Positions 62,559-64,000 of a stretch of DNA of 64,000 bases are shown here, piece after piece. How positions within the stretch are numbered: position 1 is the first letter of the stretch; each line of letters begins with the position of its first letter. The notes below the pieces were generated by a model. The model saw nothing but the letters and a program-made list of their open reading frames with translations, did not search any database and was not told the origin of the DNA. Location: contig NZ_PIQO01000020.1 of NCBI RefSeq assembly GCF_002844575.1, positions 1 through 64,000 on the forward strand, written 5' to 3'. This stretch comes from Heyndrickxia camelliae. Its GTDB lineage: Bacteria > Bacillota > Bacilli > Bacillales > Bacillaceae_C. Both the position numbers and the translations under genes were made by a program.

Positions 62559-63047
62559 TTATATTCCTTTTGTTTGAATATTATCATCCAATCCGCTAGC
62601 TAATTTGCGATATTGAAGATACATCGCAACCCTCCATGGTACAATCATACCAAATGCGAGAAGGAAGAACATTCCGCTTAGTTGACCTACATCAATTTCA
62701 GAACTTAAAACTAGCTTCAAAATTAATCGAATTACTAAGAGACCAATTAATATAAAAGGAAATGCCTTTGAACGTTTTAAATAAATATCTGAGTCTCGCA
62801 CTTCAAACCGAGATGTTTTAATTAATAAAGTGGAGAAAACCATTCCTACCACTAAAGCTTCTAAAACTTCTCCTAATGTCAATCGAAAATATGGAACGAT
62901 ATACATGAGGAATCCAGTACTCATAAAAAATGGAGGTAATATAATTTTTTTTACTGAAACAGGTTTATTAGAAGCCTTAAGTCTAATAAAGATTACCATA
63001 CCTCCCATACATAGTGCTATAATGGATGAAACAATAATTTCTGTCAT
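62559..63047 (-). CDS. ccdC: CcdC family membrane protein
   Basis: A 162-residue protein with about five membrane helices and a cytoplasmic tail (YRKLASGLDDNIQTKGI). It matches the CcdC/YneJ family by length, the PPFFMSTGFLMYIVPYFRLT block and its position behind the CheY-like gene and ccdA. In B. subtilis ccdC belongs to the cluster for late cytochrome c maturation, though it is not itself essential for it. Confidence 0.88.
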   Translation of the reverse strand: MTEIIVSSIIALCMGGMVIFIRLKASNKPVSVKKIILPPFFMSTGFLMYIVPYFRLTLGEVLEALVVGMVFSTLLIKTSRFEVRDSDIYLKRSKAFPFILIGLLVIRLILKLVLSSEIDVGQLSGMFFLLAFGMIVPWRVAMYLQYRKLASGLDDNIQTKGI

Positions 63048-63190
63048 CTAACATCATCCTCTTTGTAATTTATGTTATTCTAACATATTTTTTTAAAAGT
63101 TTTATTTTTAATTGAGAAAGGTACATTTCTTATTATAACGAATTTTGTATAGAACACAAATACCCAAACAGTGAAATATACATAAAAAAA

Positions 63191-63216
63191 ACCATCCGAC
63201 ATGTTTATCGAATGGC
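63191..63216 (-). terminator. terminator of the CheY-like gene
   Basis: CCATCCGA (63192-63199) pairs with TCGAATGG (63208-63215) with one mismatch; a long T-run follows on the minus strand. Confidence 0.65.
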
Positions 63217-63224
63217 TACTAAAG

Positions 63225-63581
63225 CTAAAGCAATCTGCTGATTGCTGCATTCACTCTGCTTTCATCAAAAGGTTTTACAATATAGTCTTTAGCTCCCGCT
63301 TCAATCGCACTAATGACCATTTGCTGTTGCCCCATTGAGGAGCACATAATAATTTTGGCATCAGGATCATCATTTATAATCTGTTTTACAGCTTCAATTC
63401 CTGTCATCTCTGGCATGGTAATATCCATTGTTACGATATCAGGTTTTAGCGATTGATACAGCTCTATAGCTTTCCGGCCATTTTCAGCCTCGCCAATCAC
63501 TTCATGATTCCCGTGTTCCAGCATTTTTGATAAAGTTACTCTCATAAATTTTGCATCATCTACTACCAGGACTTTTGCCAC
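63225..63581 (-). CDS. ccdB: CheY-like single-domain response regulator (CcdB/YneI)
   Basis: A 118-residue receiver domain with no output domain. Acidic pocket D8-D9, phospho-acceptor D53 (DIVTMDITMPEMTG), conserved Ser (IIMCSSMG) and Lys (DYIVKPF). It starts at GTG behind AGGGGGAAG. Located between ccdA and ccdC as in B. subtilis. No kinase is encoded nearby. Confidence 0.88.
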   Translation of the reverse strand: MAKVLVVDDAKFMRVTLSKMLEHGNHEVIGEAENGRKAIELYQSLKPDIVTMDITMPEMTGIEAVKQIINDDPDAKIIMCSSMGQQQMVISAIEAGAKDYIVKPFDESRVNAAISRLL

Positions 63582-63728
63582 AGATGCTTCCCCCTCATAC
63601 TCGCACCGTATTTCCTAAAGATTCTTACTATTGATACATTTACTATATCAAATTACCTAATAAACGTGCAATTAAATTTGTGTACAATTGTTTTGCTTAT
63701 CCATACGGAGTTTCTAATACCAAAAAGC

Positions 63729-64000
63729 TTAGAAACCTGTGAAACCACCAAATAATAGGCTCATATAGCTTGTTAAAATGGTCATCCAATTAAAGAAGAG
63801 AAATACCCCCATAATAATCATTATAACGCCGCCAATTTTTACAATCCTTGCACTGTGTCTGCGTATCCATTGCAGTTTTCCAATAAAGAATGAAAGAACA
63901 AAAAATGGGATAGCAAATCCTAAGACATAAGCAATCATATATACCACTGCTGATTGCGGATTCGTAACCGTTAAAGAAAAGAGTGCTGCTAGAATGGGAC
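63729..64000 (-). CDS. ccdA: CcdA cytochrome c biogenesis protein, 5' end outside window
   Basis: The C-terminal 90 residues of a DsbD-like membrane thiol transporter that passes reducing power across the membrane for cytochrome c maturation. The frame stays open to the window edge (upstream residues [10 protein letters not shown] are readable). Visible: three membrane helices with [20 protein letters not shown] and a C-terminal helix. The Cys-bearing N-terminal helices are beyond the window. Confidence 0.85.
   Translation of the reverse strand, partial: PILAALFSLTVTNPQSAVVYMIAYVLGFAIPFFVLSFFIGKLQWIRRHSARIVKIGGVIMIIMGVFLFFNWMTILTSYMSLLFGGFTGF

Noticed and set aside
1-64000. CRISPR array
   Set aside because: The only regularly spaced repeats are the three at 61717-61785, with no constant spacer-repeat structure and no cas genes.

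Overview
The window looks like the chromosome of a low-GC Gram-positive member of the Bacillaceae. The evidence is the low GC content, the strong AGGAGG-type ribosome binding sites, frequent TTG and GTG starts, and blocks arranged as in Bacillus: argCJBD-carAB-argF, yceCDEFGH-like stress genes, ywcBA-like symporter genes and ccdABC. A tRNA-Sec gene and selB show that the organism can insert selenocysteine. I cannot name the species from sequence alone.

Positions 1-6,000 are accessory DNA, very AT rich. They hold short phage-type genes on the minus strand, a Cro/C1-type repressor, a truncated recombinase-like or repressor-like fragment, and a DUF4942 methyltransferase gene broken by three frameshifts and cut at its 5' end against a GNAT acetyltransferase gene. 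Positions 6,700-9,500 hold a small operon (DUF5316 membrane protein, then a frameshifted DinB-like gene) split by a complete IS1595-type element. That element has 12-bp terminal repeats, an exact 8-bp target duplication and a passenger gene behind the transposase.

Positions 9,500-15,300 carry an overlapping deoR-murA-nudix operon whose MurA has Asp at the usual catalytic Cys position, then a FusB-type EF-G binding protein, a CD3324-type protein, a 30-residue peptide gene, a DUF2935 protein and a membrane protein. At 15,400-17,620 a decayed SstT-type symporter gene is followed by a second IS1595-type element with the same design: a transposase broken by frameshifts, an intact VOC-family passenger gene and an exact 8-bp target duplication. 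A secreted papain-like amidase gene and a membrane-anchored partner follow, then a 29-residue membrane peptide gene, a YitT protein, a D-2-hydroxyacid dehydrogenase, PssA and a FUSC-type exporter.

Positions 24,140-36,390 hold a complete ornithine, citrulline and arginine pathway on the minus strand: argC-argJ-argB-argD-carA-carB-argF, then argG-argH. Each of the two blocks has a TTGCAT-17-TATAAT-type promoter overlapping an ARG-box-like site, which fits ArgR/AhrC control. Positions 36,570-46,220 hold a tellurite-type stress region: three TerD proteins, TerC, and the 'biosynthetic module' of a C-C bond lyase, a phosphoribosyltransferase/TRSP protein, a StiP-type protein, YceG and TelA. After fabF come livKHMGF (branched-chain amino acid ABC transporter), a ywcBA-like DUF485/sodium:solute symporter pair, and a kynU-kynB-kynA operon for tryptophan to anthranilate.

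The right end holds a SAM methyltransferase, selB, a frameshifted tyrosine recombinase lying between selB and selC, three 23-bp spaced repeats beside that recombinase, tRNA-Sec with its own promoter, a DUF2621 protein, and ccdC, a CheY-like regulator and the end of ccdA (cut by the window edge). Broken genes are confined to accessory segments. Long biosynthetic genes are intact, so real decay is more likely than general sequencing error, though several breaks lie in homopolymers.
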